Of a stretch of 64,000 bases of DNA, positions 38,122 to 47,329 are shown in pieces (within the stretch, counting starts at the first letter, position 1; every line of letters starts with the position of its first letter). Source of the DNA: Arcobacter sp. (GTDB lineage: Bacteria > Campylobacterota > Campylobacteria > Campylobacterales > Arcobacteraceae); the NCBI GenBank assembly GCA_003252105.1, contig QKDL01000023.1, positions 1 through 64,000 of the forward strand, read 5' to 3'. A program made the translations under genes and the position numbers. The notes beneath the pieces were generated by a model that worked only from the letters and a program-made list of their open reading frames with translations, made no database searches and was not told the origin of the DNA.

Positions 38122-38127
38122 TATAAT
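38122..38127 (+). promoter_or_regulatory. Likely -10 box of purE
   Basis: TATAAT directly after the stop codon of the GT9-like gene and 34 bases before the purE ATG, preceded by CTTTTTGA. It suggests that purE onward has its own transcript. Confidence 0.55.
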
Positions 38128-38161
38128 CGCACTATTTTATAAAATATAATTAGGGGATAAA

Positions 38162-38656
38162 ATGAATTTTGTTTCAATCTTAATGGGTAGTAAATCTGAT
38201 TACGAAATCATGAAACACTGCGCTGATACATTAGAAAAATTTGATGTTAAATATGAACTTGTTATCTCTTCTGCACATAGAAGTCCAGAAAGAACTAAAA
38301 CTTATATAAAAGCAGCGGAAGAAAAAGGTGCTGTTGCATTTATAGCTGCTGCTGGTATGGCTGCTCATCTTGCTGGAGCTGTTGCTGCAACTACAACTAA
38401 ACCAGTTATTGGAGTTCCTATGAAAGGTGGAGCAATGGATGGTATGGATGCTATGCTTTCAACTGTTCAAATGCCTGCAGGAATGCCTGTTGGTACTGTT
38501 GCACTAGGACGAAGTGGAGCAGTAAATGCAGCATATTTTGCAATGCAAATTTTATCTATTGCAGATAAAGAATTAGCAATAAAACTAAAAGAGGATAGAG
38601 TAGTTCAATCTAAAAAAGTTGAGTCTGATTCAGCTGAGATTGAAGTAATTCTATAA
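38162..38656 (+). CDS. purE: 5-(carboxyamino)imidazole ribonucleotide mutase
   Basis: A 164-residue class I PurE: SILMGSKSDYEIMKHCADTL, the SAHRSPERT active-site loop with His, and AAGMAAHLAGAVAATTTKPVIGVP with GAMDGMDAMLSTVQMPAGMPVGTVA. It moves the carboxylate of N5-CAIR to C4 in purine synthesis. Length is normal. The stop overlaps the next start (TAATG). Confidence 0.97.
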   Translation: MNFVSILMGSKSDYEIMKHCADTLEKFDVKYELVISSAHRSPERTKTYIKAAEEKGAVAFIAAAGMAAHLAGAVAATTTKPVIGVPMKGGAMDGMDAMLSTVQMPAGMPVGTVALGRSGAVNAAYFAMQILSIADKELAIKLKEDRVVQSKKVESDSAEIEVIL

Positions 38657-38889
38657 TGAAACGAGTTGCACTATTTGTATTACCAAAATGCAAATGGTGT
38701 GACACTGCAAAAGCTTATTTAAAAGAAAAAAAGATTAGATTTAATATTATAGATCTTTCCACAAACAAAAAAGCTTTAAATGATTGTAAGAAACATGGAT
38801 GTACTGGAGCACCTGTAGTTTTAGTAGAGGATCAATGGATTTGTGGTTTTGATAAAAATAAAATAAATAAAGCATTAGGGATAAAATAG
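38656..38889 (+). CDS. Small glutaredoxin-like protein
   Basis: A 77-residue thioredoxin-fold protein with active site CKWC at 12-15, and the family elements TGAPVVLVEDQWI and CGFDKNKI. It should carry out dithiol redox or glutathione-like reduction in the cytosol; the electron donor is unknown. It overlaps purE by one base (TAATG) and ends immediately before glyQ, so all three are one operon. Confidence 0.85.
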   Translation: MKRVALFVLPKCKWCDTAKAYLKEKKIRFNIIDLSTNKKALNDCKKHGCTGAPVVLVEDQWICGFDKNKINKALGIK

Positions 38890-39774
38890 ATGGTAACATT
38901 TTCTGAAATTCTATTAAAATTACAACAATTTTGGGCACAACAAGGGTGTAATATTGTACAACCTTATGATATTCCAGCAGGAGCTGGAACATTTCACCCT
39001 GCAACACTTTTAAGAAGTTTAGATTCAACTCCTTGGTCAACTGCATATGTAGCACCAAGTAGAAGACCAACTGATGGAAGATATGGAGAAAATCCAAATA
39101 GATTAGGGGCATATTATCAATTTCAAGTTTTAATTAAACCAAGCCCAGATAATATACAAGATTTATATTTACAATCTTTAGAGTTTTTAGGTTTAGATTT
39201 AAGTAAGCATGATATTAGATTTGTAGAAGATAACTGGGAATCACCCACTCTTGGAGCATGGGGACTTGGATGGGAAGTTTGGCTTGATGGTATGGAAGTA
39301 ACACAGTTTACATATTTCCAACAAGTTGGAGGTCTTCCTTGTGATCCAGTTGCTGTTGAAATCACTTATGGTACTGAAAGACTTGCAATGTATCTTCAAG
39401 GGGTTGATTCTGTATTTGATATTGTATGGAATGAAAATGCTCATGGAAAAACAACTTATGCAGATGTTCACAAAGAGAGTGAATATGAGTTTTCAACTTA
39501 TAACTTTGAAGTAGCAAATACTGAGATGCTTTTTAAACATTTTGATGATGCCTTCAACGAGTGTAAAGTTTGTTTAGAAAAAGGTCTTCCTCTTCCAGCG
39601 TATGATCAATGTATGTTAGCTTCTCATACTTTTAATACACTTGATGCAAGAAAAGCTATCTCAGTAACAGAAAGACAAAACTATATCTTAAAAGTACGAG
39701 AATTAGCTCAAGGATGTGCTGTTCTTTATAAAGAACAAGAGCAAGATAGATTAAAAAGAATCGGAAGAATATAG
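38890..39774 (+). CDS. glyQ: Glycyl-tRNA synthetase alpha subunit
   Basis: A 294-residue class II catalytic subunit: [21 protein letters not shown], motif 2 region [39 protein letters not shown] and motif 3 [12 protein letters not shown]. It needs GlyS, which is not in this window, as is usual in Campylobacterota where glyQ and glyS are apart. It starts directly after the glutaredoxin stop codon. Confidence 0.97.
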   Translation: MVTFSEILLKLQQFWAQQGCNIVQPYDIPAGAGTFHPATLLRSLDSTPWSTAYVAPSRRPTDGRYGENPNRLGAYYQFQVLIKPSPDNIQDLYLQSLEFLGLDLSKHDIRFVEDNWESPTLGAWGLGWEVWLDGMEVTQFTYFQQVGGLPCDPVAVEITYGTERLAMYLQGVDSVFDIVWNENAHGKTTYADVHKESEYEFSTYNFEVANTEMLFKHFDDAFNECKVCLEKGLPLPAYDQCMLASHTFNTLDARKAISVTERQNYILKVRELAQGCAVLYKEQEQDRLKRIGRI

Positions 39775-39776
39775 TT

Positions 39777-40532
39777 TTGAAATTAAAAGAAATTTATAAC
39801 TTTTTAGATTCACTTTCTCCTTTTGAATTACAAGAGAAGTGGGATAATTCTGGACTTCTAGTTGGAAGTTTAGATGATGAGATACAAAGAGTTTATATTT
39901 CAATTGATTTGGATGAAGAGATATTAGAAAATATTGAAGAAAACTCTTTGGTTATTACTCATCATCCATTGATCTTTTCACCTCTAAAAAAAGTTAATTT
40001 TGATTCATATAGCACAAAATTATTGAAAATATTGATTCAAAAAAACATTGCACTTATTGCAATGCATACAAATATTGATACAACACATCTAAACAAATAT
40101 GTGGCACAAGAGATATTATCTTTAGATGTTATAGAGTCAGAAGGGTATATTTGTTATGCAAATGTGAATGATACATTTGCAAACTTTGCAAATAAAATTG
40201 CATCTAAACTTGATTTAGAATATTTAAAATATGTTAAATGTTCAGATGAGGTAAAAAAAGTTGCATTAGTTACTGGTGCAGGTATGTCTATGATTGAGGA
40301 AGTAAAAGCAGATTGTTTTTTAACAGGTGATATAAAATATCATGATGCTATGGAAGCAAAAGCTAGAGGTATTTCCCTAATTGATATAAGACACTATGAA
40401 AGTGAAAAACACTTTAGTGCCTTAGTGATGGGCTTACTTGAAGAATATTTGAAAAAAAATAAATTAAAAGCTATAATAACAGCTTCAAAAAATCCATTTA
40501 AGTTTTGTATACAAGGAGAAACGGTTGAATAA
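39777..40532 (+). CDS. Nif3-like dinuclear metal-centre protein
   Basis: A 251-residue protein of the Nif3/YbgI/DUF34 family. Metal ligands are visible in VITHHPLIF (HH), AMHTNIDT (His, Asp) and DIRHYESEKH (His, Glu). It probably forms a hexameric ring binding two metal ions per subunit; a GTP cyclohydrolase-like or metal-repair role has been proposed for relatives and is unproven here. Start is TTG 2 bases after glyQ. It overlaps the next gene by 8 bases. Confidence 0.88.
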   Translation: MKLKEIYNFLDSLSPFELQEKWDNSGLLVGSLDDEIQRVYISIDLDEEILENIEENSLVITHHPLIFSPLKKVNFDSYSTKLLKILIQKNIALIAMHTNIDTTHLNKYVAQEILSLDVIESEGYICYANVNDTFANFANKIASKLDLEYLKYVKCSDEVKKVALVTGAGMSMIEEVKADCFLTGDIKYHDAMEAKARGISLIDIRHYESEKHFSALVMGLLEEYLKKNKLKAIITASKNPFKFCIQGETVE

Positions 40533-41250
40533 ATATCTACAAGATTTAGTTAAGTTATCAAAATTTGATAGTTCAATTAGCATGTTTGAACCAAAAATTG
40601 AGAATGAAAAATCAAAATTATCTACATTTGTTGAAATAGCAGAGTCTATTAAAGGGCAAATCAATAATACTTATGCACAAATTGATGATGTAAAATCAAA
40701 AAGAACGAAAAATAACATCCATTTAGCAGAATTAAAAACAAAATTAGATGATATCTCTAAAAAAAGTAATCAAGTTCAAAATGAAAAAGAGTTAAAAGCA
40801 TTACAACTTGAAGAAGAGATTGCAAAAGAGCAAATCTCATTTGCAAATGAAGAGATTATTAGACTTGATGAAATCGCATCAGCAAAAGAAGAAGAGTTAA
40901 AAGAGTTACAAGTTAAATTAGCTGAAGAAGAAGAATCAATTAAAGAGATTCAAGTTGCTGTTGATAATACAATTGACGCAATTAATCAAGAAAGAAATGA
41001 AGTTTATCAAAAAAGAAGTGAATTATTAGAAAAATTTGATAATAAAATTTTAACATTCTATGAAAAAATTAGAAGATGGGCAAAAGACTCAGCTGTTGTT
41101 CCTGTAAAAGACCAAGCATGTTATGGATGCTTTATGAAAATTAATGACAAAACTTATTCGGAAGTAATTAAATCGGAAGAGATTATCAACTGTCCTCATT
41201 GTGGAAGAATTTTATATAAAGAGGAAGAAACTGTTACTGAAGAGGCTTAA
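40525..41250 (+). CDS. Coiled-coil zinc-ribbon protein (HP0958/FlgZ-like)
   Basis: A 241-residue protein: a long antiparallel coiled coil at about 20-175, then a C4 zinc ribbon with CYGC and CPHC pairs (about 199-228). This is the layout of CT398 and Helicobacter HP0958 (FlgZ), which affects flagellar gene expression through RpoN and flaA mRNA. That role is known for H. pylori only; here it is inferred, and the same block gene is found in Campylobacter beside glyQ and waaA. Start is TTG at 40525, in the end of the Nif3 gene. Confidence 0.82.
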   Translation: MNKYLQDLVKLSKFDSSISMFEPKIENEKSKLSTFVEIAESIKGQINNTYAQIDDVKSKRTKNNIHLAELKTKLDDISKKSNQVQNEKELKALQLEEEIAKEQISFANEEIIRLDEIASAKEEELKELQVKLAEEEESIKEIQVAVDNTIDAINQERNEVYQKRSELLEKFDNKILTFYEKIRRWAKDSAVVPVKDQACYGCFMKINDKTYSEVIKSEEIINCPHCGRILYKEEETVTEEA

Positions 41251-41252
41251 TT

Positions 41253-42395
41253 TTGAGCCTTTTTAGTATATTCTATTATACTCTTTGCCTAATCTTATAT
41301 ATTTTAGCAATCCCTTATTTAATATTTAAATCTAGAAATCCAAAATATAAAGAAGCAATTCCAGCAAAATTTTTTCTAAAAAACAATAAAAGTTTCGAAA
41401 AAGAAAAAATTTGGTTTCATACTTGTTCTATGGGTGAAACCAAAGCTATTAAACCTTTGGTTGATAAGCTTGGAGATGTTAATATCTCAGTTATTACAAA
41501 CACAGGTTTTCAAGAAGCACAAAATCTATCAAAAAGTGTTAGATATCTTCCTTTTGAGATTTTTTTACCCTTTTGGATAAAAAAACAAAAAGCTTTGGTG
41601 GTTATGGAAGCGGAACTTTGGTATATGCTTTTTTTAGTTGCAAAAACAAAAGGAAGTAAAACATATTTGATAAATGCTAGAATCTCTGATAAGTCTTATA
41701 ATTCTTATAAAAAATTCTCATTTTTTTATAAAAGAGTTTTTAATAATATCGATAAGATATTTGCTCAAAGCTTAATAGATAAACAAAGACTTGAAGAGTT
41801 AGGTGCAAAAAATGTGGAAGTTATTGGAAATATAAAATTAGCATTGTTACCAAAAATCACAAAAGAGTATAATAAACCAAGTGGTGTTTTAATAACTGCT
41901 GGAAGTACTCATGAAAATGAAGAAAAACTTATCTTAAATAGTTTTGATAAAAGATATGGGAAACTTGTAGTTGTGCCAAGGCATCCAGAAAGATTTGAAA
42001 AAGTTGATAAATTAATAAGTGAATTTGTAAAAAATAGAAACTATTCATATCATAGATTTTCACAAAAAGAAGATTTTGATTCAGATATAATTTTAGTTGA
42101 TAAATTGGGTGAATTAAATAATATCTACGCAATATCAGATGTAGTAGTTTTAGGTGGAGCATTTGAAAAAATAGGTGGACACAATCCAATTGAACCAGCA
42201 TTTTTTGGTTGTAAATTGATAAGTGGTAAACATATTTTTAATCAATGTTCACTTTTTGAATGTGTGAAAAATTATACTATAATAGAAAATGAAGAATTAA
42301 AAACAGTATTTGAAAAAATAGATAGTTTAGAAAAGGCAAGCCTTGGGCAACAAGGTAGTATTGAACCAATATTAAGGGAACTAAATGGCATATGA
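41253..42395 (+). CDS. waaA: Kdo transferase (lipid IV-A)
   Basis: A 380-residue membrane-anchored GT30 enzyme. N-terminal membrane helix at about 4-23, then WFHTCSMGETKAIKPLV, with the catalytic Glu, PFEIFLPFWI and MEAELWYMLF. The C-terminal half has GSTHENEEKLIL, VPRHPERF and the nucleotide-binding VVLGGAFEKIGGHNPIEPAFFG. It adds Kdo to lipid A precursor on the inner membrane. Start is TTG after the zinc-ribbon gene; overlaps the next by 11 bases. Confidence 0.95.
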   Translation: MSLFSIFYYTLCLILYILAIPYLIFKSRNPKYKEAIPAKFFLKNNKSFEKEKIWFHTCSMGETKAIKPLVDKLGDVNISVITNTGFQEAQNLSKSVRYLPFEIFLPFWIKKQKALVVMEAELWYMLFLVAKTKGSKTYLINARISDKSYNSYKKFSFFYKRVFNNIDKIFAQSLIDKQRLEELGAKNVEVIGNIKLALLPKITKEYNKPSGVLITAGSTHENEEKLILNSFDKRYGKLVVVPRHPERFEKVDKLISEFVKNRNYSYHRFSQKEDFDSDIILVDKLGELNNIYAISDVVVLGGAFEKIGGHNPIEPAFFGCKLISGKHIFNQCSLFECVKNYTIIENEELKTVFEKIDSLEKASLGQQGSIEPILRELNGI

Positions 42396-43134
42396 TAAAG
42401 CATATAAAGTTTTAGCAAAACAGGAAAAAATCTCAAACTCAAAAGCTAAAGAGTTAATCGACAAGGGTCTTGTAAAAGTTGCTGGTAAAAAAGTTTTAAT
42501 TGCTAGAGGTGAAATCGATGTAGATACTAAATTTACAGTAAAAGATGTAGCTACAATAAAAGTGATTTTTCAAGATGAAAATATATTAGCAATAAATAAA
42601 CCTGCATTTATGACAAGTGATGAGATTGCAAAAAAATATCCAAAAGCTATTATGTTAAATAGACTTGATAAAGAAACAAGTGGAGTTATGCTTTTTGCAA
42701 AAAATGAAGAGTTTCAGAAAAAAGCTATTGCTGAATTTAAGGCAAATAGAGTTTATAAAGAGTATGTTGCAATAGTTGATGGTAAAGTTATTGAAGAGAT
42801 TGAAATAGACAAACCAATATTAACTACAAAAGACAGAGGTATGGCTAGATCAAAAGTTGATGTAAAAAGAGGAAAACCAGCTAGAACTGTTATATATCCT
42901 ATGTTTGTTGAAGGAAATAAATCAAAAGTTAAAGTTGTGATTGATACAGGAAGAACTCATCAAATAAGAGTGCATTTAAATCATATTGGTTTACCAATTA
43001 TTGGAGATACTATTTATGGTAAACCAGCTTCCAATATAAATAGAGTTTTATTACACTCTAAAAAAACAAAAATTTTTGATTATGAGTTTGAAGCACCAGA
43101 ACCAAGAGAGTTTAAAGTGTATGAATTTAATTAA
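42385..43134 (+). CDS. RluA-type pseudouridine synthase with S4 domain
   Basis: A 249-residue protein. An S4 RNA-binding domain at about 12-55 (ISNSKAKELIDKGLVKVAGKKV) precedes the RluA catalytic core. The catalytic Asp is in LNRLDKETSGVML, and further motifs are YKEYVAIVDG, TGRTHQIRVHL and GDTIYG. It makes pseudouridine in rRNA or tRNA; the exact site cannot be given. The usual HRLD is NRLD here. Last gene before a 150-base gap. Confidence 0.9.
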   Translation: MAYDKAYKVLAKQEKISNSKAKELIDKGLVKVAGKKVLIARGEIDVDTKFTVKDVATIKVIFQDENILAINKPAFMTSDEIAKKYPKAIMLNRLDKETSGVMLFAKNEEFQKKAIAEFKANRVYKEYVAIVDGKVIEEIEIDKPILTTKDRGMARSKVDVKRGKPARTVIYPMFVEGNKSKVKVVIDTGRTHQIRVHLNHIGLPIIGDTIYGKPASNINRVLLHSKKTKIFDYEFEAPEPREFKVYEFN

Positions 43135-43160
43135 AATTTAAGATTTATAAAAAATAGAAA

Positions 43161-43175
43161 TCCCTTTAAAAGGGA
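43161..43175 (+). terminator. Weak hairpin after the pseudouridine synthase gene
   Basis: TCCCTT, three A, AAGGGA. Short stem with no proper T run after it (GTTCTAG), so termination is uncertain. The gap to ffh otherwise holds only AT-rich sequence with promoter-like repeats. Confidence 0.4.
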
Positions 43176-43284
43176 GTTCTAGTAATTTAATTTATTAAAA
43201 TAAACTTAAAATAATATCACTTTAAACTATTTTAAAGTATTTAAATAGTAAAATCCACAAATTTTAAAAAAATGGAGTATAGTT

Positions 43285-44640
43285 TTGTTTGATTCAATAA
43301 CCGGTTCGATAGTAAATGCAGTAAATAAAATTAGACATAAAGATGATGTTGCTTCTTTAAGTAGGGCAATTTCTGAATTAAAAAAATCATTATTAAAAGC
43401 TGATGTACATCACAAAACAACAAAAGATTTAGTAACTGCAATTGAATTAGAAACAAAAAAGAACGGGATAGGACAAGACTCATTTTTAAAAGCATTAAGG
43501 GATGAATTAACTAAAATCTTAACCACAGATGGTAAACAAGGTTTTGTATTTTCTTCTACTCCTCCAACAACAATTCTTATGACAGGACTTCAAGGTTCTG
43601 GTAAAACAACAACAACAGGTAAATTAGCAAATTATTTAAAACTAAGAAAGAAAAAAGTTTTAGTTGCAGCAGCCGATTTACAAAGATTAGCTGCAGTTGA
43701 ACAATTAAAACAAATAGCAGCACAAATTGAAGTAGATATATATTTTGATGATAATGAAACAGATCCAATTAAAATTGCACTTGCAGCACAAGAAAAAGCA
43801 AAAAAAGAGCTTTACGATGTTCTTTTAATAGATACTGCTGGACGACTTGCAATTGATGAAGAGTTGATGTTACAACTTGAAAATGTAAAAAAAGCTGTAA
43901 ATCCAGATGAAATTTTTTATGTGGCGGATTCTTTAACAGGTCATGATGCTACAAAAACAGCAACTACATTTAAAGAAAAAATTGGAATAGATGGAGTTAT
44001 CCTTTCTAAGTATGATGGTGATACAAAAGGTGGGGTGGCTATCTCTATTTCTCATCAAGTTGGAGTTCCTTTAAGATTTATAGGTATTGGTGAAAAAATG
44101 CCAGACCTTGAAGTATTTATCCCTGATAGAATAGTATCAAGACTTATGGGAGCAGGGGATATTGAAGGTTTAGCTGAAAAAACTGCTGCTGTTATTGATG
44201 AGAAAAAAGCTAAAGAGGTTACTAAAAAAATCAAAAAAGGTGAATTTAACTTTAATGACTTTTTAGACCAACTTTCAATGATGAGTAAATTAGGTTCAAT
44301 GAAATCAATTATTGGGATGATTCCAGGATTATCTCAAATGGCTGGACCAATAAAAGATATGGATTTTGAAAACTCTGATGAGATCAAAAGAATTAAAGCT
44401 TTAATTGGTTCTATGACTCCAAAAGAGAGAGAAGAGCCTGACTTGATGAATCCAAGTAGAAAAAAGAGAATTGCAAAAGGTTCTGGTTTATCGGAAGTTC
44501 AAATAAATAAAATCTTAAAACAGTTCAAAAATGCATCAAAGATGGCAAAAAAACTTTCAAGCAAGGGTGGAATGAAAGGTTTACAAAATATGCTTTCACA
44601 AATGCAAGGTGGTGGAATGCCAAACCTACCAAAAAGGTAG
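43285..44640 (+). CDS. ffh: Signal recognition particle protein
   Basis: A 451-residue Ffh (SRP54). The N domain precedes the GTPase: G1 GLQGSGKTTTTGKLA, DTAGR, SKYDGDTKGG and the closing GIGEKMPDLEVF. The Met-rich M domain (about 325-451) has the RNA-binding helix GSGLSEVQINKILKQF and ends QMQGGGMPNLPKR. It brings ribosomes making membrane proteins to FtsY. Start is TTG with GGAG 7 bases upstream. It heads the rpsP–KH–rimM operon. Confidence 0.97.
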   Translation: MFDSITGSIVNAVNKIRHKDDVASLSRAISELKKSLLKADVHHKTTKDLVTAIELETKKNGIGQDSFLKALRDELTKILTTDGKQGFVFSSTPPTTILMTGLQGSGKTTTTGKLANYLKLRKKKVLVAAADLQRLAAVEQLKQIAAQIEVDIYFDDNETDPIKIALAAQEKAKKELYDVLLIDTAGRLAIDEELMLQLENVKKAVNPDEIFYVADSLTGHDATKTATTFKEKIGIDGVILSKYDGDTKGGVAISISHQVGVPLRFIGIGEKMPDLEVFIPDRIVSRLMGAGDIEGLAEKTAAVIDEKKAKEVTKKIKKGEFNFNDFLDQLSMMSKLGSMKSIIGMIPGLSQMAGPIKDMDFENSDEIKRIKALIGSMTPKEREEPDLMNPSRKKRIAKGSGLSEVQINKILKQFKNASKMAKKLSSKGGMKGLQNMLSQMQGGGMPNLPKR

Positions 44641-44738
44641 AAAGACTATTTAGTATTGAGTTGTAAACTTGCACTTTATAAAAAGAGTTGAGTTTAGAAT
44701 TCAATACTAATAATATTAAAAAAACAAAGGAAAAACAT

Positions 44739-44969
44739 ATGACAGTAATTAGATTAACTAGAATGGGTAGAAACAAAAAACCATTTTATAGAATCGTAGT
44801 AACAGACTCAAGAAAAAGAAGAGATTCAGGATGGATTGAATCAATTGGTTATTTTAATCCAGTTGCAGAGCCAAAAGTATTAAAAATTGATGAAGAAAGA
44901 TATAACTATTGGTTAAGCGTTGGTGCAAAACCTTCAGAAAAAGTTAAAAAATTAGCATCACAAAAGTAA
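44739..44969 (+). CDS. rpsP: Ribosomal protein S16
   Basis: A 76-residue protein starting [20 protein letters not shown] with [15 protein letters not shown], full S16. The open frame runs 17 codons further upstream, but the ATG at 44739 follows AAAGGAAAA and gives the family N-terminus. It is 98 bases after ffh. Confidence 0.97.
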   Translation: MTVIRLTRMGRNKKPFYRIVVTDSRKRRDSGWIESIGYFNPVAEPKVLKIDEERYNYWLSVGAKPSEKVKKLASQK

Positions 44970-44989
44970 TTTTACTGTAAAATATCAAC

Positions 44990-45229
44990 ATGATTACAAA
45001 TTTTATAGAAAGTTATGCAAAACTAATAGTAAGTAAACCTGAAGAGGTTTCTATATCAACACAAGAAATTGATGATACCTTTACTGAAATTACAATAAAA
45101 GCAAATAGTGCTGATATTGGTAAATTGATAGGTAAAAATGGAAATATGATTAATGCTTTAAAAACTATGGCAAATGGTTGTAAAGCAAAAGATGGTGTAT
45201 CTTACAAAATACAAGTTCTTGCAAACTAA
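44990..45229 (+). CDS. khpA: KH-domain RNA-binding protein (KhpA-like)
   Basis: A 79-residue protein with one KH domain; the GxxG loop is IGKNGN in DIGKLIGKNGNMINALK. It lies between rpsP and rimM, as in many bacteria (YlqC/KhpA). It probably binds RNA, often with a second KH protein (KhpB/Jag), which is not in the window. Confidence 0.92.
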   Translation: MITNFIESYAKLIVSKPEEVSISTQEIDDTFTEITIKANSADIGKLIGKNGNMINALKTMANGCKAKDGVSYKIQVLAN

Positions 45230-45238
45230 ACTCTTTTT

Positions 45239-45769
45239 ATGAATAATAAAATTTATGTTGCAAAGCTAGGAAAAGCAGTAGGTCTAAAAGGTCATTTAAG
45301 ACTTTTTATTGACTCTGACTTTCCTGAACAATTCAAAAAAAATGCAACTTTTACTACTAATAGAAATCTTCAATTAAAAGTATCAGAATATAATCCAAAT
45401 AGGGAACTTATCAAGTTTGAAAACTATGATGATGTTGAATTGGCAAGAAAACTTACAAATCAACAATTATATGTTTCAATGGAAGATACAAAAAACAATT
45501 GTAATTTAGAAGAGGGTGAATACTTCTGGTTTGATATAATTGGTTGCAATGTTATTGAAGATGGATTACTATTAGGCGAAGTAAAAGAGATACATAGATA
45601 CCCTTTGGATGATTATTTAGAGGTGATTACTTCTAAACAATTAGTTGAAAAAGGATTAGCAAAAACTTTTTTAATCCCTTATAATAAAGAGATTTATATT
45701 AAAAATGTGGATATAGATAATAAAACCATAGAAACTATTGATAGTTTAGCTATATTAGAAAACTCGTAA
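45239..45769 (+). CDS. rimM: 16S rRNA processing protein RimM
   Basis: A 176-residue protein with the N-terminal barrel VAKLGKAVGLKGHLRLFI and a C-terminal PRC-barrel with EYFWFDIIGCNV and LIPYNKEIYIKNVD. It binds S19 and helps 30S head maturation. In Campylobacter trmD and rplS follow; here the next gene is on the other strand, 5 bases from the rimM stop, so trmD must be elsewhere. Confidence 0.95.
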   Translation: MNNKIYVAKLGKAVGLKGHLRLFIDSDFPEQFKKNATFTTNRNLQLKVSEYNPNRELIKFENYDDVELARKLTNQQLYVSMEDTKNNCNLEEGEYFWFDIIGCNVIEDGLLLGEVKEIHRYPLDDYLEVITSKQLVEKGLAKTFLIPYNKEIYIKNVDIDNKTIETIDSLAILENS

Positions 45770-45774
45770 GTCTT

Positions 45775-46884
45775 CTAATATTTACATCTTTTATTGTATT
45801 CCTCTTGAGTTAAATCAGCTAAATATGCTTGTTTATAACCTTTAGATATTAGTTCATCAAATACTTTTTTTCTTTCAGCATCAGAAGAATATGGTCCAAA
45901 ATATATCTCGATTCTATTTTTTTGATCTCTACATAAAGAGATATTTTTTTCAAACTGTTGTAAATCATCTAAATATGATTTATATAACTCTCCTTTAATT
46001 GTAGCAACATTTATAAACGATAAAAATTGCATAGAGATATTTTGAGTTGTATTTTCAGTAATTCCTTCTTCAGAAGATTCATTCATATTATCAGTAGGTT
46101 TATCTTCTATCTCATTTGTTTTTTGTTGAGGAGAACCTTTTTTATTATTTAATTCTTGTAATAATTCAGTTTTTTTTGATTCAAGTTCTTTTTTTAATTC
46201 TTCTTGTAAAGCTAAAAATTTCTCTTGTTCCTCTTTTATTTGTTTTTGTTGATCTTCAAGAACTTTTTTCTCTTCTTCTATTTTTGCATATTGAGCATTT
46301 ATCTCTTCTTGAACCTTTTTCTTTTTTTCATCTTCTATTCTTTTTTCTTCTGCTATCTTTTTCTCTTCTTCTTCTTTAATTCTTTGCTCTTCAGCTTCTA
46401 ATTCATGTTTATTCATGATTTCATGTTTGGTTAGAGTATTTAATTTTTTATTTATTTTGTTTTTGTCTAATTCATTAATATCAATTTGAATCTCTGGCAT
46501 TTTTTGAGCTTGAACTTCTTGTGGATTTTTATCTTTTTGTGTTTGCATATCTTCTTTAGGGTCAAAAAAACCTAAAAAAAATAGAACTAAACCAATAGCC
46601 AACAGAATTAATAATATACTAATTACTACAATCAAAATTCTAAATATTTTTGGTTGTTTTTTTTGTACTTTTTTATTATCTTCATTTAGCTCTTTTGATG
46701 AATTTTCACTATTTTCTTCTGTGATTTCCACCTCTTCGAGGATACTTTCATCTTTTTTTTGACTAGAAGCTTCATTTTGAGAATCATTTTTTTCTGCATC
46801 TATTGAAGTTTCTTCTACATGTTCAACTGAAGTATTATCCAGTCCAACCTCTTTTATTATATCTTCATCAGTTTTTTCTGCCAT
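45775..46884 (-). CDS. SPOR-domain-like bitopic membrane protein
   Basis: A 369-residue protein: acidic cytoplasmic N-terminus (1-75), one membrane helix at about 81-107, a long Lys/Glu/Gln coiled coil at about 155-250, then a C-terminal domain of about 85 residues (MQFLSFINVATIKGELY, RIEIYFGPYSSDAERKKVFDELISKGYKQA, shortened) that fits a SPOR domain. The layout is that of FtsN/DedD-like division proteins: anchor in the inner membrane, peptidoglycan-binding end in the periplasm. It lies 3 bases after the charged-protein gene. A flagellar or polar role is possible because flgG is in the same strand run, but this is speculation. Confidence 0.72.
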   Translation of the reverse strand: MAEKTDEDIIKEVGLDNTSVEHVEETSIDAEKNDSQNEASSQKKDESILEEVEITEENSENSSKELNEDNKKVQKKQPKIFRILIVVISILLILLAIGLVLFFLGFFDPKEDMQTQKDKNPQEVQAQKMPEIQIDINELDKNKINKKLNTLTKHEIMNKHELEAEEQRIKEEEEKKIAEEKRIEDEKKKKVQEEINAQYAKIEEEKKVLEDQQKQIKEEQEKFLALQEELKKELESKKTELLQELNNKKGSPQQKTNEIEDKPTDNMNESSEEGITENTTQNISMQFLSFINVATIKGELYKSYLDDLQQFEKNISLCRDQKNRIEIYFGPYSSDAERKKVFDELISKGYKQAYLADLTQEEYNKRCKY

Positions 46885-46887
46885 ATG

Positions 46888-47313
46888 CTACTCTTTATTA
46901 TTTTTTCTTTTTTCTCTTTGCTTTGCAAGAATTTTTTCTCTATTTTTTTTGTAGTAATCTTTTCTATATTCTTTTAATTCTTCTTTTCTTTTTTCTCTAT
47001 ACTCTTTATCATATGCTAATCTTTGATCTCTGTTTTTTTGATAATAACTTTGTTTTTTCTCTCTATATTCTACAATTTTACGTATAATTTGTTCTTTTCT
47101 ATCATCAATAAACTCTTTTTGTTTTTTTACAATAAGTTTAATATTCTTTGCAAAATTATCATTGTCAAGCTCTTTTGCATAATCTATCTCTTTATAGTTT
47201 TTATATTTTGTATCAGAGTCTTTTTGTTTACTTTTTAAATAATATTCTCTTTTTTTCTTTTTATGTTTTTTGAAATTTTCTTCTCTTAATTTTTTAAGTT
47301 CTTCTAAATTCAT
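46888..47313 (-). CDS. Short, highly charged helical protein
   Basis: A 141-residue protein composed mostly of Lys, Glu, Arg, Tyr and Asp. It has degenerate repeats of about 12-14 residues of the form Y-R/K-x-K-R/K-E-E-L, e.g. YDKEYREKRKEELKEYRKDY. No membrane helix or signal. It should be one long helix or coiled coil, strongly basic, so nucleic-acid or protein scaffolding is possible. No family recognised. It is 16 bases after the flgG stop and 3 before the SPOR gene, so co-transcription is likely. AT-rich coding makes small repeats of this kind easy to evolve; I hold it as a real gene because of its placement and ATG start. Confidence 0.6.
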   Translation of the reverse strand: MNLEELKKLREENFKKHKKKKREYYLKSKQKDSDTKYKNYKEIDYAKELDNDNFAKNIKLIVKKQKEFIDDRKEQIIRKIVEYREKKQSYYQKNRDQRLAYDKEYREKRKEELKEYRKDYYKKNREKILAKQREKRKNNKE

Positions 47314-47329
47314 AAACTTATTAAATTAA

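Noticed and set aside
46116-47087. Plus-strand frames full of Leu and Phe, resembling membrane proteins
   Set aside because: They are complements of Lys/Glu-rich coiled-coil genes (GAA/AAA reads as TTC/TTT) and have no start signals.
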